DNA of 16,697 nucleotides from B4-G1 sp964393895 (GTDB lineage Bacteria; Chloroflexota; Anaerolineae; B4-G1), in the NCBI GenBank assembly GCA_964393895.1, contig CAYMWP010000108.1:1-16697 (forward strand). Direction: 5' to 3'. Every line of letters starts with the position of its first letter. Within the stretch, counting starts at the first letter, position 1. The notes under the pieces were generated by a model. The model had not been told where the DNA came from, made no database searches, and saw nothing but the letters and a program-made list of their open reading frames with translations. The position numbers and the translations under genes were made by a program. This document shows, one piece after another, positions 1-8,045 of the stretch.

Positions 1-178
1 GACCGCGCGGTATGCCGCCCGCGCCGAGGGCGAAATCGAGCGCCAGCGAGCCGGTAGGGATGGTCTCGACCTCCAGATGGGTAGCCTCTCCCAACCGCAT
101 GATGGCTCCCTCACCAAAGCGCTTGGTCAGGTTCGCCAGCGCCACGTCCAACGCCTTTTCACGTCCATCTTTGGCCAC
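1..178 (-). CDS. recA: RecA recombinase, N-terminal 59 residues (cut by window edge)
   Basis: The minus strand encodes MAKDGREKALDVALANL, then KRFGEGAIMRLGE and IPTGSLALDFALGAGGIPRG. This is the RecA N-terminal helix and the start of the ATPase core; the Walker A loop lies beyond the window. RecA forms ATP-dependent filaments on single-stranded DNA for strand exchange and for induction of the SOS response. The start is a GTG at 178-176, because a GAGGAG ribosome site at 193-188 sits 9 bases upstream and the family consensus begins here (MAKD...). The gene is divergent from the GNAT gene. Recognition is by the highly conserved N-terminus. Confidence 0.95.
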   Translation of the reverse strand, partial: MAKDGREKALDVALANLTKRFGEGAIMRLGEATHLEVETIPTGSLALDFALGAGGIPRG

Positions 179-221
179 TGTTATCTGCTCCTCGTTGAGA
201 GCTGGTTCGACTTTTGACTAG

Positions 222-257
222 TTTGTAAAGTGTACACCAAATGCAACAAAAAGGCAA
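222..257 (-). promoter_or_regulatory. recA promoter
   Basis: On the minus strand TTGCCT (257-252) and TACACT (234-229) are separated by exactly 17 bases, giving a start near 222 and a leader of about 45 bases. The perfect 8-bp palindrome GTGTACAC at 230-237 overlaps the -10 and could be part of a repressor site. I did not recognise a standard LexA box. Confidence 0.6.
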
Positions 258-263
258 ATGGAC

Positions 264-301
264 TTGACCTATAGCCCGCGATGTGATAAAGTGTGATTCA
301 A
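264..301 (+). promoter_or_regulatory. GNAT gene promoter, probably leaderless
   Basis: TTGACC (264-269), a 17-base spacer and TAAAGT (287-292) form a good sigma70-type promoter. Transcription should begin about 7 bases downstream, at 299-301, which coincides with the ATG at 301. No Shine-Dalgarno sequence precedes that ATG. The promoter lies back to back with that of recA. Confidence 0.6.
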
Positions 302-1134
302 TGGACATAAAGGTGCGGAGAGCTTGCCCGGCGGACTGGCAAGCTGTCGAGGAACTGGTTCACAGGGCGCGGCGCAAACTGCCCCGGTTGTGGTGGTGGG
401 AGGAACATCTCGCCGATGACTCGTTTATTGTGATCGAGTGCGAGGGAGCAGTAACCGGGGCGCTCCTCGCCTGCCCCGACGAGTCGCCTGTGGCCTGGGT
501 GCGGCTGGCTGCCCTGGGGAACGGGTTGGATATTGGCGCGTGGCTCGACTGGACGCTTTCCCCCGTTCTCGATGAGTTGCGCCGCCGTGAGGCGCAGTCG
601 CTTAGTTGGATGGACTATGGAGGCTGGGCGGGACCTAATCTGCAGCACAGGGGTTTCAGGCGTTTGACAGACGTCGTCACTTTGGCCAAGTTCGATCGTG
701 CCCTTCCCCACACGAGCGGGGCGGGCGTTCGTTTGCGCCCGGTGGCAGACGCAGACATTCCCGCAGTCGCGGCTGTGGATCGGGCGGCGTTCACGCCGCA
801 CTGGTGGAACAGCGAGGACACTGTGCGTCGCCGGGCTGCCTCGTCCTCCTGTTTCGTCGTGGCGCAAGTGGCAAACTCGGTGATAGGCTACGCCGAGGGG
901 GAACTGCGCCTGCCAGCGGCCCATCTCAACCGCATCGCCGTACATCCGGCCCATCAGCGTCTCGGCATAGGCGCGCTGCTCCTGCGCGATGCCCTGCTTT
1001 CTTTCTGGCGCAGCGGGGCCAACCAAGTGACCCTCAACACCCAGACCAATAACCTCTCCTCTCAGCGGCTGTACGTCAGTTTTGGGTTTGAACCAGTGGG
1101 AAGTGATACGACAGTATGGGAACGGCAGTTGTAG
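301..1134 (+). CDS. Tandem GNAT-family N-acetyltransferase
   Basis: This 277-residue protein has two GNAT folds. The C-terminal half (about 142-277) carries the acetyl-CoA-binding motif A, RIAVHPAHQRLGIGALLL (211-228), with its QRxGxG/A-type loop. It is followed by the motif B-like stretch TLNTQTNNLSSQRLYVSFGF, typical of RimI-like enzymes. The N-terminal half (about 3-135) looks like a degenerate copy: it ends in QHRGFRR but lacks a recognisable pyrophosphate loop. The substrate cannot be read from sequence. ATG 301 was chosen over an in-frame GTG at 283, because GTG 283 overlaps the predicted promoter -10 and has no ribosome site. The gene ends just before an intrinsic terminator. Confidence 0.85.
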   Translation: MDIKVRRACPADWQAVEELVHRARRKLPRLWWWEEHLADDSFIVIECEGAVTGALLACPDESPVAWVRLAALGNGLDIGAWLDWTLSPVLDELRRREAQSLSWMDYGGWAGPNLQHRGFRRLTDVVTLAKFDRALPHTSGAGVRLRPVADADIPAVAAVDRAAFTPHWWNSEDTVRRRAASSSCFVVAQVANSVIGYAEGELRLPAAHLNRIAVHPAHQRLGIGALLLRDALLSFWRSGANQVTLNTQTNNLSSQRLYVSFGFEPVGSDTTVWERQL

Positions 1135-1136
1135 AC

Positions 1137-1236
1137 CAGTAATTCCCGTTTTGAAGCCGCACCGCCGTAAAACAGGCGATGCTGGCTAGTTTTTTCCTAT
1201 GCGCCCAAGCTAGAATTGCCAAAACGGGAATTGCTG
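1137..1236. repeat. Long-spaced 17-bp inverted repeat around the terminator
   Basis: CAGTAATTCCCGTTTTG (1137-1153) and CAAAACGGGAATTGCTG (1220-1236) are inverted copies matching at 16 of 17 bases. They lie 66 bases apart and bracket the GNAT terminator. The right arm ends 10 bases before the ribosome site of the V4R gene. A -10-like TAGAAT at 1211-1216 lies just before the right arm but has no good -35. The element could be a small mobile repeat or a large RNA or DNA cruciform. Confidence 0.55.
1155..1195 (+). terminator. Intrinsic terminator after the GNAT gene
   Basis: AGCCGCACCGCC (1155-1166) pairs with GGCGATGCTGGCT (1175-1187), with one bulge and one mismatch, around the loop GTAAAACA. 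The hairpin is followed by AG and a run of six T at 1190-1195. This closes the GNAT transcript 20 bases after its stop codon. Confidence 0.7.
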
Positions 1237-1257
1237 GGTGTAGACTAGGAGGAGCCT

Positions 1258-1881
1258 ATGACCAGGGAACACCGTGATCCAGAGGAGTGGCGTTTCACCA
1301 ACGCGCTGATGCGCCAGGCCATTCTTGCCATTGGAGAAGTGATGGGCGAACAGGGCCTCAAGATAGTGCTGCGTCAGGCCGGGTTGGAGCGTTACGTGAA
1401 CGAACTGCCGCCCAACGACCTGGAGCAAAAGGTAGCCACGGTCGAGTATGCCGCGCTCAACCAGGCAGTGGAAGAGTTCTACGGCCGCGCCGGCAAGGGC
1501 ATGTTGCAGCGCATCGGACGCGCCTCTTTCCGCTACGGCGTGGAGGAGCAGGCGGTGCTGATGGGGGTGGCTGGCACCGCGCTGAAAGTAATGCCGCAGA
1601 AAACGCGCATCAAGTTCATCCTCACCCAAATGGCCAAGTCACTGATGGACGTAAACGAGGAGACGGAAATCGAGGTACAAGAGGGGCCGGAGGGATTCGT
1701 CCTCACCGATTTCACCTGCGGCGTGTGTTGTTGCCGCCAGGCCGAGCAGCCCATCTGCCATCTCTACGTCGGCTCCATCGGCGAAGCGGTCAAGTGGGCC
1801 ACCGGCCAGGATTACGAGGTGCGCGAGATCGAGTGCCGGGCGATGGGCGCGGAGGCGTGTCGCTTTCTGGTGGCGGCGTGA
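1258..1881 (+). CDS. V4R-domain (4-vinyl reductase-like) protein
   Basis: The 207-residue soluble protein has an all-helical N-terminal half (about 10-130). Its C-terminal half (about 135-207) resembles the V4R small-molecule-binding domain, with the signature ECRAMGAEACRFLVAA at the end. There is a dense cysteine cluster, CGVCCC at 154-159 plus C167, C193 and C201. Such a cluster could bind metal or a cofactor, which is inference. V4R proteins include BchJ and ligand-sensing domains of regulators, so a sensory or binding role is more likely than a reductase role. The start is supported by AGGAGGAG at 1247-1254. The stop codon lies 32 bases before the next start, suggesting one transcript with the membrane protein downstream. 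Confidence 0.75.
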   Translation: MTREHRDPEEWRFTNALMRQAILAIGEVMGEQGLKIVLRQAGLERYVNELPPNDLEQKVATVEYAALNQAVEEFYGRAGKGMLQRIGRASFRYGVEEQAVLMGVAGTALKVMPQKTRIKFILTQMAKSLMDVNEETEIEVQEGPEGFVLTDFTCGVCCCRQAEQPICHLYVGSIGEAVKWATGQDYEVREIECRAMGAEACRFLVAA

Positions 1882-1913
1882 CGACGGGTTGGCTGGCGAA
1901 AGTGGAGGCCCTG

Positions 1914-3578
1914 ATGTACAAACGTATCCTCAAACTAACTCCCCTGGACTTGCCGCTGGTGCTCTTTCTGCTCAGCGCCTTTTTGGGCCTGTGGCCGGCC
2001 TACGACCGCAACCTATGTCGGGACACACTAATAGCTCTGAGCGCAGGTTGTTTGCTGTACGTTCTGATCTCCCGGCTGGCCGTGTCCCGGAGCTGGTGGC
2101 GCGCCATTGCGGCGGTCATCGCGCTCACGAGTGTGCTTCTGTCGCTGTACTTTGTCACCCAGTATGCCCGCTTCGATTATCCCGCCAAGATCGAGGCGCT
2201 CAATCGCTTGGGCGCGCTCATCGGCAGGATCGCCCCACCAGTCGGCGTCTGGGTGCCCACGGCTAACAGTGTGGCGACGTTTCTCGAAGGCGCGATCTTT
2301 CTCGCGGTCGCTCTGGCGCTCACGGAGAGAAAACTGGCGTGGCGCGCCGGCTGGGCCATCGGTGTGGGTCTGATCGGGCTGGCCCTGCTGATGAGTGCGT
2401 CGCGTGGGGCGTGGCTGGCCGTCGTGGTAGCGTCGGCATTGTGGTGGGCCCTCTACTGGCGACCGGCGCGTGTGGCAGCTATCGTCGGCGCTATCGCGGC
2501 GCTGGGCTTGGTGATCTATGTGATCGTGCAGGGCGACACCACGCTGTTGGACGACATCCCGATCATCAACCAGACGCTAGCTCCCATGTTTGTGCGCCCC
2601 GACCGGCTCGAAGTATACCGCGGCAGCATTTACCTGATCCAGGACTTTGCACTGACCGGGATTGGATTGGGCGAGCAGTTCGCGATGGTGTATTCCAAAT
2701 ACGCGCTACTCTTGCAACATGCGTTCCTTTTCTACTCCCACAATCTCTACCTGGAAGTATGGCTCGAACAAGGGCTGCTCGGCATCACCGCCTGGCTATG
2801 GTTAATGACGGCGCTCTACCAGGCTGCCCGAACGCGCGCCAAGCCCGGCGCCGATCTTTTGTATCAGTCCACCTGGATCGGTCTCACGGCCGCCTTCGTA
2901 CACGGCATCAGCGACGCATGCCAGTACGTAAGCTTGTGGTGCTGGTTCCCGTTCTTTGGTCTGCTGGGCTTGAATGCGGCCATTCTCCTGCGACGGGATC
3001 ATACAGTCGCCAGGACGCGGGGCTGGATGGTCCCCACTGGCGCAGTTGTAGCCTTTCTCGTCGCGGTCGCGGTCAGCCTGCACCCTCTGACGGCCACGTA
3101 CCACGCCAACCTGGGCTGTATAACGCAAGCTCGCGGGGACCTGCTAGAGTCCCTGGACGACGGACAACGAGCCGCCCTGCGGCAGCAGGCGGCGGACCAC
3201 TACCGGCGCGCGATTCAGATCGCCCCCCACGACCGCACCGCCCGGCAACGACTGGGCTTGATCCTGATGGACGTAGACCGGTTCCAGGAGGCAGTCGAGC
3301 ACCTGGAGATAGCGTGGCAGGCGGACCCTGAAAACACCACTACGCGCAAAGCGCTGGGGTTGGCCTACGTGTGGGTGGGCGAACTGGGCAAGGCGCAACC
3401 TCTGCTCCAAGGTGTCCCCGACATCGTCTACGAACTCAACATCTGGGGGGGATGGCGGGGTAGACAGGGGCAGACGGAGCAATCGCTCAACGCATACCGC
3501 ATGTCGCTGCTTTTGGAAGCGGATCAGCCCCAGGTGCGAGAGATGGTCGAACAGCTCGAAGACGAGTTAGCACACTGA
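1914..3578 (+). CDS. O-antigen ligase/polymerase-like membrane protein with C-terminal TPRs
   Basis: The 554-residue protein begins with about ten hydrophobic segments (roughly 12-390). It contains SASRGAWLAVVVASALWW (161-178) and, after a large outer loop, HNLYLEVWLEQGLLG (276-290). Both are hallmarks of the Wzy_C/O-antigen ligase family that joins or polymerises lipid-linked surface glycans. After the last membrane segment, about 395-550 reads as TPR-like helices (for example HYRRAIQIAPHDRTARQRLG). The exact substrate is unknown. ATG 1914 was chosen because GGAGG at 1904-1908 is 5 bases upstream. An in-frame GTG at 1878 overlaps the V4R stop codon (GTGA) and is an alternative. The longer open frame upstream overlaps V4R and is not coding. 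Confidence 0.85.
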   Translation: MYKRILKLTPLDLPLVLFLLSAFLGLWPAYDRNLCRDTLIALSAGCLLYVLISRLAVSRSWWRAIAAVIALTSVLLSLYFVTQYARFDYPAKIEALNRLGALIGRIAPPVGVWVPTANSVATFLEGAIFLAVALALTERKLAWRAGWAIGVGLIGLALLMSASRGAWLAVVVASALWWALYWRPARVAAIVGAIAALGLVIYVIVQGDTTLLDDIPIINQTLAPMFVRPDRLEVYRGSIYLIQDFALTGIGLGEQFAMVYSKYALLLQHAFLFYSHNLYLEVWLEQGLLGITAWLWLMTALYQAARTRAKPGADLLYQSTWIGLTAAFVHGISDACQYVSLWCWFPFFGLLGLNAAILLRRDHTVARTRGWMVPTGAVVAFLVAVAVSLHPLTATYHANLGCITQARGDLLESLDDGQRAALRQQAADHYRRAIQIAPHDRTARQRLGLILMDVDRFQEAVEHLEIAWQADPENTTTRKALGLAYVWVGELGKAQPLLQGVPDIVYELNIWGGWRGRQGQTEQSLNAYRMSLLLEADQPQVREMVEQLEDELAH

Positions 3579-3606
3579 GACCAGGGCAGTTCAGTTGTAT
3601 CCTCTC

Positions 3607-3621
3607 AAAAACCTGGTTTCT
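3607..3621. repeat. Degenerate copy of the AAAAACCWGGTTTTT palindrome
   Basis: AAAAACCTGGTTTCT matches the odd palindrome found intact at 13201-13215 and 13284-13298, except in the last bases of its right arm. It lies in the short gap between the convergent O-antigen ligase-like and histidine kinase genes. Confidence 0.6.
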
Positions 3622-3685
3622 TTCCCAGAATTATCGAGATGATACGTTCAGTTCTTGCACTGGATTGGTTTCTAACTAGTCCCCA

Positions 3686-3709
3686 GCACCGCCTGTTCTA
3701 CGGCGGTGC
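3686..3709. terminator. Hairpin between convergent genes, possible transcription barrier
   Basis: GCACCGCC (3686-3693) and GGCGGTGC (3702-3709) form a perfect 8-bp stem with an 8-base loop, 7 bases past the kinase stop codon. Neither side has a real T-run (the plus side has only GGTTTGC), so termination is plausible but not canonical. Confidence 0.35.
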
Positions 3710-3715
3710 GGTTTG

Positions 3716-5923
3716 CTACGTGCTCGCGGGCCGCTTCCAGCGGCAGGGCTCTCGGTGGGCCTTGTACGGCAGCACGATGTGGAACGTACTGCCGGGGCAT
3801 TGCTCCTCGTCACATCCCCTGCTCTCCACCCAGACGCAGCCGCCGTGCCCCTCGATCACGCCGCGGGCAATGGGCAGCCCCAAGCCCGGGCCGCCCCCCT
3901 TGAACTTGGACTGACCCGACGAATGGAGGTTCACGCTCCCCACGCGGTAGAACTTTTCAAAGATCAATTCCTGATCGGTCGAACTGATGCCGACGCCCGT
4001 ATCGGCTATTGTCACCTCGAAGTGTTCGTCGTCCAGCGGATAGGCCTTGATGGTGACCCGTCCTCCATCGGGGGTGAACTTGATCCCATTAGAGATCAGG
4101 TTGCTAAAAGCCTGACACAGACGCTCCGTGTCGGCGTGCAGGGGCGCAATATTCTCCACCCCCCATACCGTCAGGGTGATGTTCCTCTCTTCGAGCGCAG
4201 CAATCCACGGCCTGAGCGCCTCACGCATTGTTGATTCCAACGTAGTGGGCGCAAAGTGCAGTGTCAGACCCTCGGCGTCAATCTCTGAGGCGTCTATCAT
4301 CGCGCTGATGATGTGCTCCAAGCGCCGGGTGGGACGGGCGATGCTCCTGGCGAGGGCTAGCGCCTGATCTTGGGGCAGTGCGTTCGCCTCGGCCATGTCA
4401 ATCAGAACTTCCAAGTAGCCCCGCATCTGGGTCAGGGGAGTGCGCAGTTCGTGGGAAGCGATGGTCAAAAAATCACTCTTGCCCCGATCCAACCGTTCCA
4501 ACCGCTCGTAGGCAGCGCGCAAACTCTCGTTCAACTCGGTGATGCGGGCATTGCGGTCGAGCAAGCTCTCAAAGAGACGGGCGTTCTGGAGCGCCACGCC
4601 GGTCTGGTGGGCCAGGGTGGAGAGGAATTCCACCGCGCGAGGATCATAAGGCTCACCGGTCCCCTGGGGACCTAGAGCCAGGAGGCCGGTCAGGTCCCCC
4701 TGGGAGCGGATGGGCAGGTAGACCTCCATCTCCAAGCCACGCAGCCAATCCCGCTCCCACGATCCTGCTTTCTGCAAGCCGGGGTGCTGCTCCACCTCGT
4801 ACTGGAAGAGAGGAGCATCGTTCTGAAGGATATGGGCCAGGATGGGACTTTGAGGCTCAAGCTCCACCGGCACTTGAGAGACCCTCCCCAGACCGGATAT
4901 TGGCTGTAGGCGCAGCTTTTCCGTGCCAGTATCCATCATCACCAGAAGCGCGCCCCGCTCCACGCCCAGCACATCCGCCACCGTGTTAACCGCTGTGCGC
5001 GCCAGTTGATCCAGGTTGAGGATCGTGCTGATGGTCTGGCTATACTCTCGCAAGACCTGGGAAGGGTCGAAACCCACCCCCGCCAGCAACCGATTCACCA
5101 GGCGCTGGAGCCACTGGTACAGGGGCAGGTAAAGCAGGGCCGCGACCACTGCCAGGACGACGACCAGGGCAGTGTGAGAGAGAGGCAGCAACCCGGTGAA
5201 CCACTCCGCCCCCAACACGACGCCCAAAAGCAGGAGCGCAGTGATGACAAAGAGAAGCAAGAAACGGAGCAGGGAACGGAGCCTCGCCTTGATGTTGGGG
5301 AGCCAATAGCTCGTCACGCCGCGCATCAGAGCAATGCCGCCGGCGAGATTCAGGACGAGACCCAACACCCGCAACGGGCCGACGGGCAGAAGGCTGAACG
5401 CCTGCCCGGCAACCAGGGGCTCCGTTGTCAGCAGCCAATATAGGGCGCGATTGCGGTGCAACGCCAGGCGACTGCGCGACAGAGTGGTCGCCAGCAAGCC
5501 GATCAAAACCGCCGTGATCAGCGCCCATCCGATCTGGCTCACCTGAGAGAGCGGGATAGGGGGAGCAGGAACGTCGAGAAAGTAGAGGGTCGCCATGAGC
5601 AGGATGGCCGTCCACGTACCTCCGACCGCCGCTGCAGTAGAAAGCCAGGAGACCTCCAGGAAGGAGCAAGACAGCACGAGGTACGTCACGGCCAATGCAG
5701 TGACCAGGACGGGTACGAGGCGACCGGCCGGCTCGGTGACGGTGGGGAGGAAAAGCGGGGTGGTCAGAGTCGCCGCCGCTCCCCACAGCAAACTGAGCCC
5801 CAGGTAGAGCAAGGCCACTTTCTCCCCCATCGCTTTGCCGCGCCGTAACAGAACGATGACAAGGAGAATCAGGTGTCCCAGGCCGGCGGCCACTATGCCG
5901 GTCACATACGGCCAGATTTCCAC
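3716..5923 (-). CDS. Membrane-bound GAF-domain sensor histidine kinase
   Basis: The 735-residue protein has about nine hydrophobic segments (roughly 5-270), then a GAF domain (about 285-450). A short coiled coil (455-480) leads to HisKA with FLTIASHELRTPL, phosphoacceptor H491. HATPase_c follows, with N-box NLISNGIKFTPDGG (N612), G1 box DTGVGI (641-646), F-box FEKFYR and G2 box GGPGLGL. It should sense a membrane or small-molecule signal and phosphorylate a response regulator. No regulator gene lies in the window, so it is an orphan kinase here. The GTG start has GAGGAGA 7 bases upstream. It begins 28 bases after the dehydrogenase stop codon and is probably the last gene of the thiolase operon, which is an unusual partnership. 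Confidence 0.93.
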   Translation of the reverse strand: MEIWPYVTGIVAAGLGHLILLVIVLLRRGKAMGEKVALLYLGLSLLWGAAATLTTPLFLPTVTEPAGRLVPVLVTALAVTYLVLSCSFLEVSWLSTAAAVGGTWTAILLMATLYFLDVPAPPIPLSQVSQIGWALITAVLIGLLATTLSRSRLALHRNRALYWLLTTEPLVAGQAFSLLPVGPLRVLGLVLNLAGGIALMRGVTSYWLPNIKARLRSLLRFLLLFVITALLLLGVVLGAEWFTGLLPLSHTALVVVLAVVAALLYLPLYQWLQRLVNRLLAGVGFDPSQVLREYSQTISTILNLDQLARTAVNTVADVLGVERGALLVMMDTGTEKLRLQPISGLGRVSQVPVELEPQSPILAHILQNDAPLFQYEVEQHPGLQKAGSWERDWLRGLEMEVYLPIRSQGDLTGLLALGPQGTGEPYDPRAVEFLSTLAHQTGVALQNARLFESLLDRNARITELNESLRAAYERLERLDRGKSDFLTIASHELRTPLTQMRGYLEVLIDMAEANALPQDQALALARSIARPTRRLEHIISAMIDASEIDAEGLTLHFAPTTLESTMREALRPWIAALEERNITLTVWGVENIAPLHADTERLCQAFSNLISNGIKFTPDGGRVTIKAYPLDDEHFEVTIADTGVGISSTDQELIFEKFYRVGSVNLHSSGQSKFKGGGPGLGLPIARGVIEGHGGCVWVESRGCDEEQCPGSTFHIVLPYKAHREPCRWKRPAST

Positions 5924-5951
5924 GATTGCCTCTCCTCAGGCCTGCCCTATG

Positions 5952-6809
5952 CTAATCATAGTCGTAGAATCCCTTGCCCGTCTTGCGCCCCAGGCGGCCG
6001 GCGGCCACCATGCGCTTCAGGAGCGGACAGGGGCGGTACTTGTCGTCCCCCAAGCCCTCCTGGAGCACGTTCATCACGTTGAGCACGATGTCCAAGCCGA
6101 TCAGGTCGGCCAACGTCAGCGGCCCCATCGGGTGGTTCATACCCAACCTCATCACCGTATCAATCGCCTCGGCTGTGCCTACGCCCTCCATCAGCGCATA
6201 GACGGCCTCGTTGATCATGGGGCAGAGGATGCGGTTGGAGATAAAGCCGGGGTAATCCTGCGCCTCCACGGGCGTCTTGCCCAGCTTCTCCGAAAGGGCA
6301 ACCACGGCAGCGGTCGTCTCGTCCGAGGTCTCTAGCCCGCGGATGACCTCGACCAGTTTCATCAGCGGCACCGGGTTCATAAAGTGCATACCGATGACCT
6401 TATCTGGCCGGTGGGTGACAGCGCCCAACTCGGTCAGCGAGATGGAAGAGGTGTTGCTCGCCAGGATCACCTCGGGACGGGTCAGCTCGTCCAGTTGGGC
6501 AAACACCTGCTGCTTGACGTCCAGCCGTTCCACTATCGCCTCGATGACCAGGTCGGCGTCGGCAGCGGCGGCGACCTCGCCGGCTGTGGTGATGTTCGCC
6601 AGCGCCGCCTCCCGCTGCTCGTCGCTCAGGCGGCCCTTGCCGTGCAGTTTCTCCACCGACTTTTTGATCGTGGCCGTCGCCCGCTCCAATTGCTCCGGCG
6701 CGACGTCAATTAGAGTGACCAGGTGGCCGTAGGTGGCGCAGACCTGGGCGATGCCGTTGCCCATCGTGCCTGCGCCGATGACGGCGATGTGGTTGACGTC
6801 CATCATCAT
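5952..6809 (-). CDS. 3-hydroxyacyl-CoA (3-hydroxybutyryl-CoA) dehydrogenase
   Basis: This 285-residue single-function enzyme oxidises or reduces 3-hydroxyacyl-CoA with NAD(P). It has the Rossmann motif GAGTMG (12-17), SNTSSIS (118-124) and the catalytic segment MHFMNPVPLMKLVEVI with H142 and E154. The C-terminal domain ends RKTGKGFYDYD, as is usual for this family (Hbd/PaaH/FadB2, about 282-290 residues). Together with the thiolase it would interconvert acetyl-CoA, acetoacetyl-CoA and 3-hydroxybutyryl-CoA, or finish beta-oxidation cycles. Crotonase and acyl-CoA dehydrogenase genes are not in the window. ATG 6809 was chosen, with AAGGGG 5 bases upstream. A GTG at 6824 would add five residues. 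Confidence 0.93.
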   Translation of the reverse strand: MMMDVNHIAVIGAGTMGNGIAQVCATYGHLVTLIDVAPEQLERATATIKKSVEKLHGKGRLSDEQREAALANITTAGEVAAAADADLVIEAIVERLDVKQQVFAQLDELTRPEVILASNTSSISLTELGAVTHRPDKVIGMHFMNPVPLMKLVEVIRGLETSDETTAAVVALSEKLGKTPVEAQDYPGFISNRILCPMINEAVYALMEGVGTAEAIDTVMRLGMNHPMGPLTLADLIGLDIVLNVMNVLQEGLGDDKYRPCPLLKRMVAAGRLGRKTGKGFYDYD

Positions 6810-6834
6810 CTTTTCCCCTTTCACGCTTTACGTT

Positions 6835-8031
6835 TTACGCCTCCAACTCGATAGCCATCGCTACCGCCTCGCCCCCGCCCAGGCAGAGGGTAGCCAGGCC
6901 GCGCTCCAGACCTCGCTGGCGCAGGGCGTAAATGAGCGTGACCAGGACGCGAGCGCCAGAGCAGCCGATGGGGTGGCCCAGCGCGATGGCCCCGCCGTTG
7001 ACGTTGACCTTATCCCAATCTAGCCCCAGATCGCGCCCGTCGGCCAGGCACTGGGCGGCAAAAGCCTCGTTCATCTCGACCAGGTCATAGTCCTCCACGG
7101 CAGTATTGGTCTTGGCGAGAACTCTTTGCACGGCAAAGATGGGGGCGGTAAAGATTCTGAGCGGCTCAACCGCCGCCTGGTCGTAGGCCACGACGCGGGC
7201 CAGGGGCTCAATGCCCAGCTCCTCCACCCTGGCCCGGCTCATCACCACTGTAGCGGCAGCCCCGTCGGTGATGCCGGGGGAGTTGCCGGCGGTGACGATG
7301 CCATCGGGCTGAAAAGCGGGCCTGAGACGGGCCAGGGCCTCCAGAGAGGTATCCCGCCGGGGCACCTCGTCGGTATCAAAGAGCAGGGGCGCCTGCTTGC
7401 GCTGCGGCACCTCGACGGGCGTGATCTCTTCCTCAAAGCGCCCCTCGTCAATGGCGGCGATGGCCTTCATCTGGCTGTTGTAGGCGTACTCGTCCAGCTC
7501 CTCCCGCGTCAGATTGTATTCGCGGGCGATCCACTCGGCGCTGTTGCCCATGTGGTGGTTCTCGAAAGCACACCACAGTCCGTCGTGCACCATCGCGTCC
7601 ACCAACTCGCCGTCGCCCAGCCGGTAGCCGAAGCGGGCCTGGGGGAGCATGTAGGGGCCGTTGTTCATACTCTCCATCCCGCCGGCGACGAAAACGTCGC
7701 CATCGCCAGCCGCGATCATCGCGGCGGCCAGCATCACCGTCTTGAGGCCGGAGCCACAGATCTTGTTGACGGTGGTCGCGCCGACGGTGGGGGGCAGCCC
7801 GGCCTTGATGGCCGCCTGGCGAGCCGGGGCCTGGCCCTGCCCGGCCAGCACCACGTTGCCCATCAGCACCTCGTCAATAGAGGCCGGCTCCACTCCGGCC
7901 CGCTCGACGGCAGCGCGGACGGCCACCGCCCCCAGGTCGGAGGCGGATAAGGAGGCCAGCGTGCCCTGAAACCGCCCGACCGGAGTGCGGACGGCGGAAA
8001 CGATGACTGCTTCACGGGGATTTTCGGACAT
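6835..8031 (-). CDS. Acetyl-CoA acetyltransferase (thiolase)
   Basis: The 398-residue protein matches thiolase II in length and motifs. The acylated nucleophile C92 lies in NKICGSGLK, followed by GGMESMNNGPYM. The NEAFAAQ segment, GHPIGCSGAR with H353, and the second catalytic cysteine C383 in CLGGGEA are all present. It condenses two acetyl-CoA to acetoacetyl-CoA or cleaves 3-ketoacyl-CoA, in the cytoplasm. AAGGAG lies 8 bases before the ATG. It is the first gene of the unit that continues into the dehydrogenase (25-base gap to its ATG) and the kinase. Direction of flux cannot be told from sequence. Confidence 0.95.
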   Translation of the reverse strand: MSENPREAVIVSAVRTPVGRFQGTLASLSASDLGAVAVRAAVERAGVEPASIDEVLMGNVVLAGQGQAPARQAAIKAGLPPTVGATTVNKICGSGLKTVMLAAAMIAAGDGDVFVAGGMESMNNGPYMLPQARFGYRLGDGELVDAMVHDGLWCAFENHHMGNSAEWIAREYNLTREELDEYAYNSQMKAIAAIDEGRFEEEITPVEVPQRKQAPLLFDTDEVPRRDTSLEALARLRPAFQPDGIVTAGNSPGITDGAAATVVMSRARVEELGIEPLARVVAYDQAAVEPLRIFTAPIFAVQRVLAKTNTAVEDYDLVEMNEAFAAQCLADGRDLGLDWDKVNVNGGAIALGHPIGCSGARVLVTLIYALRQRGLERGLATLCLGGGEAVAMAIELEA

Positions 8032-8045
8032 GTTGTTTTCTCCTT

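Noticed and set aside
1287..1913. Upstream extension of the O-antigen ligase-like reading frame
   Set aside because: It runs through the V4R gene in another frame, has an Arg/Gly-rich composition and no domain; the ribosome site points to ATG 1914.
3639..3914. Small frames in the gap after the O-antigen ligase-like gene
   Set aside because: They overlap the 3' end of the clearly real kinase gene on the other strand and lack ribosome sites.
5006..5848. Plus-strand Gln/Arg/Asp-rich frames opposite the kinase
   Set aside because: They mirror hydrophobic codons of the kinase membrane segments, a typical antisense artefact.
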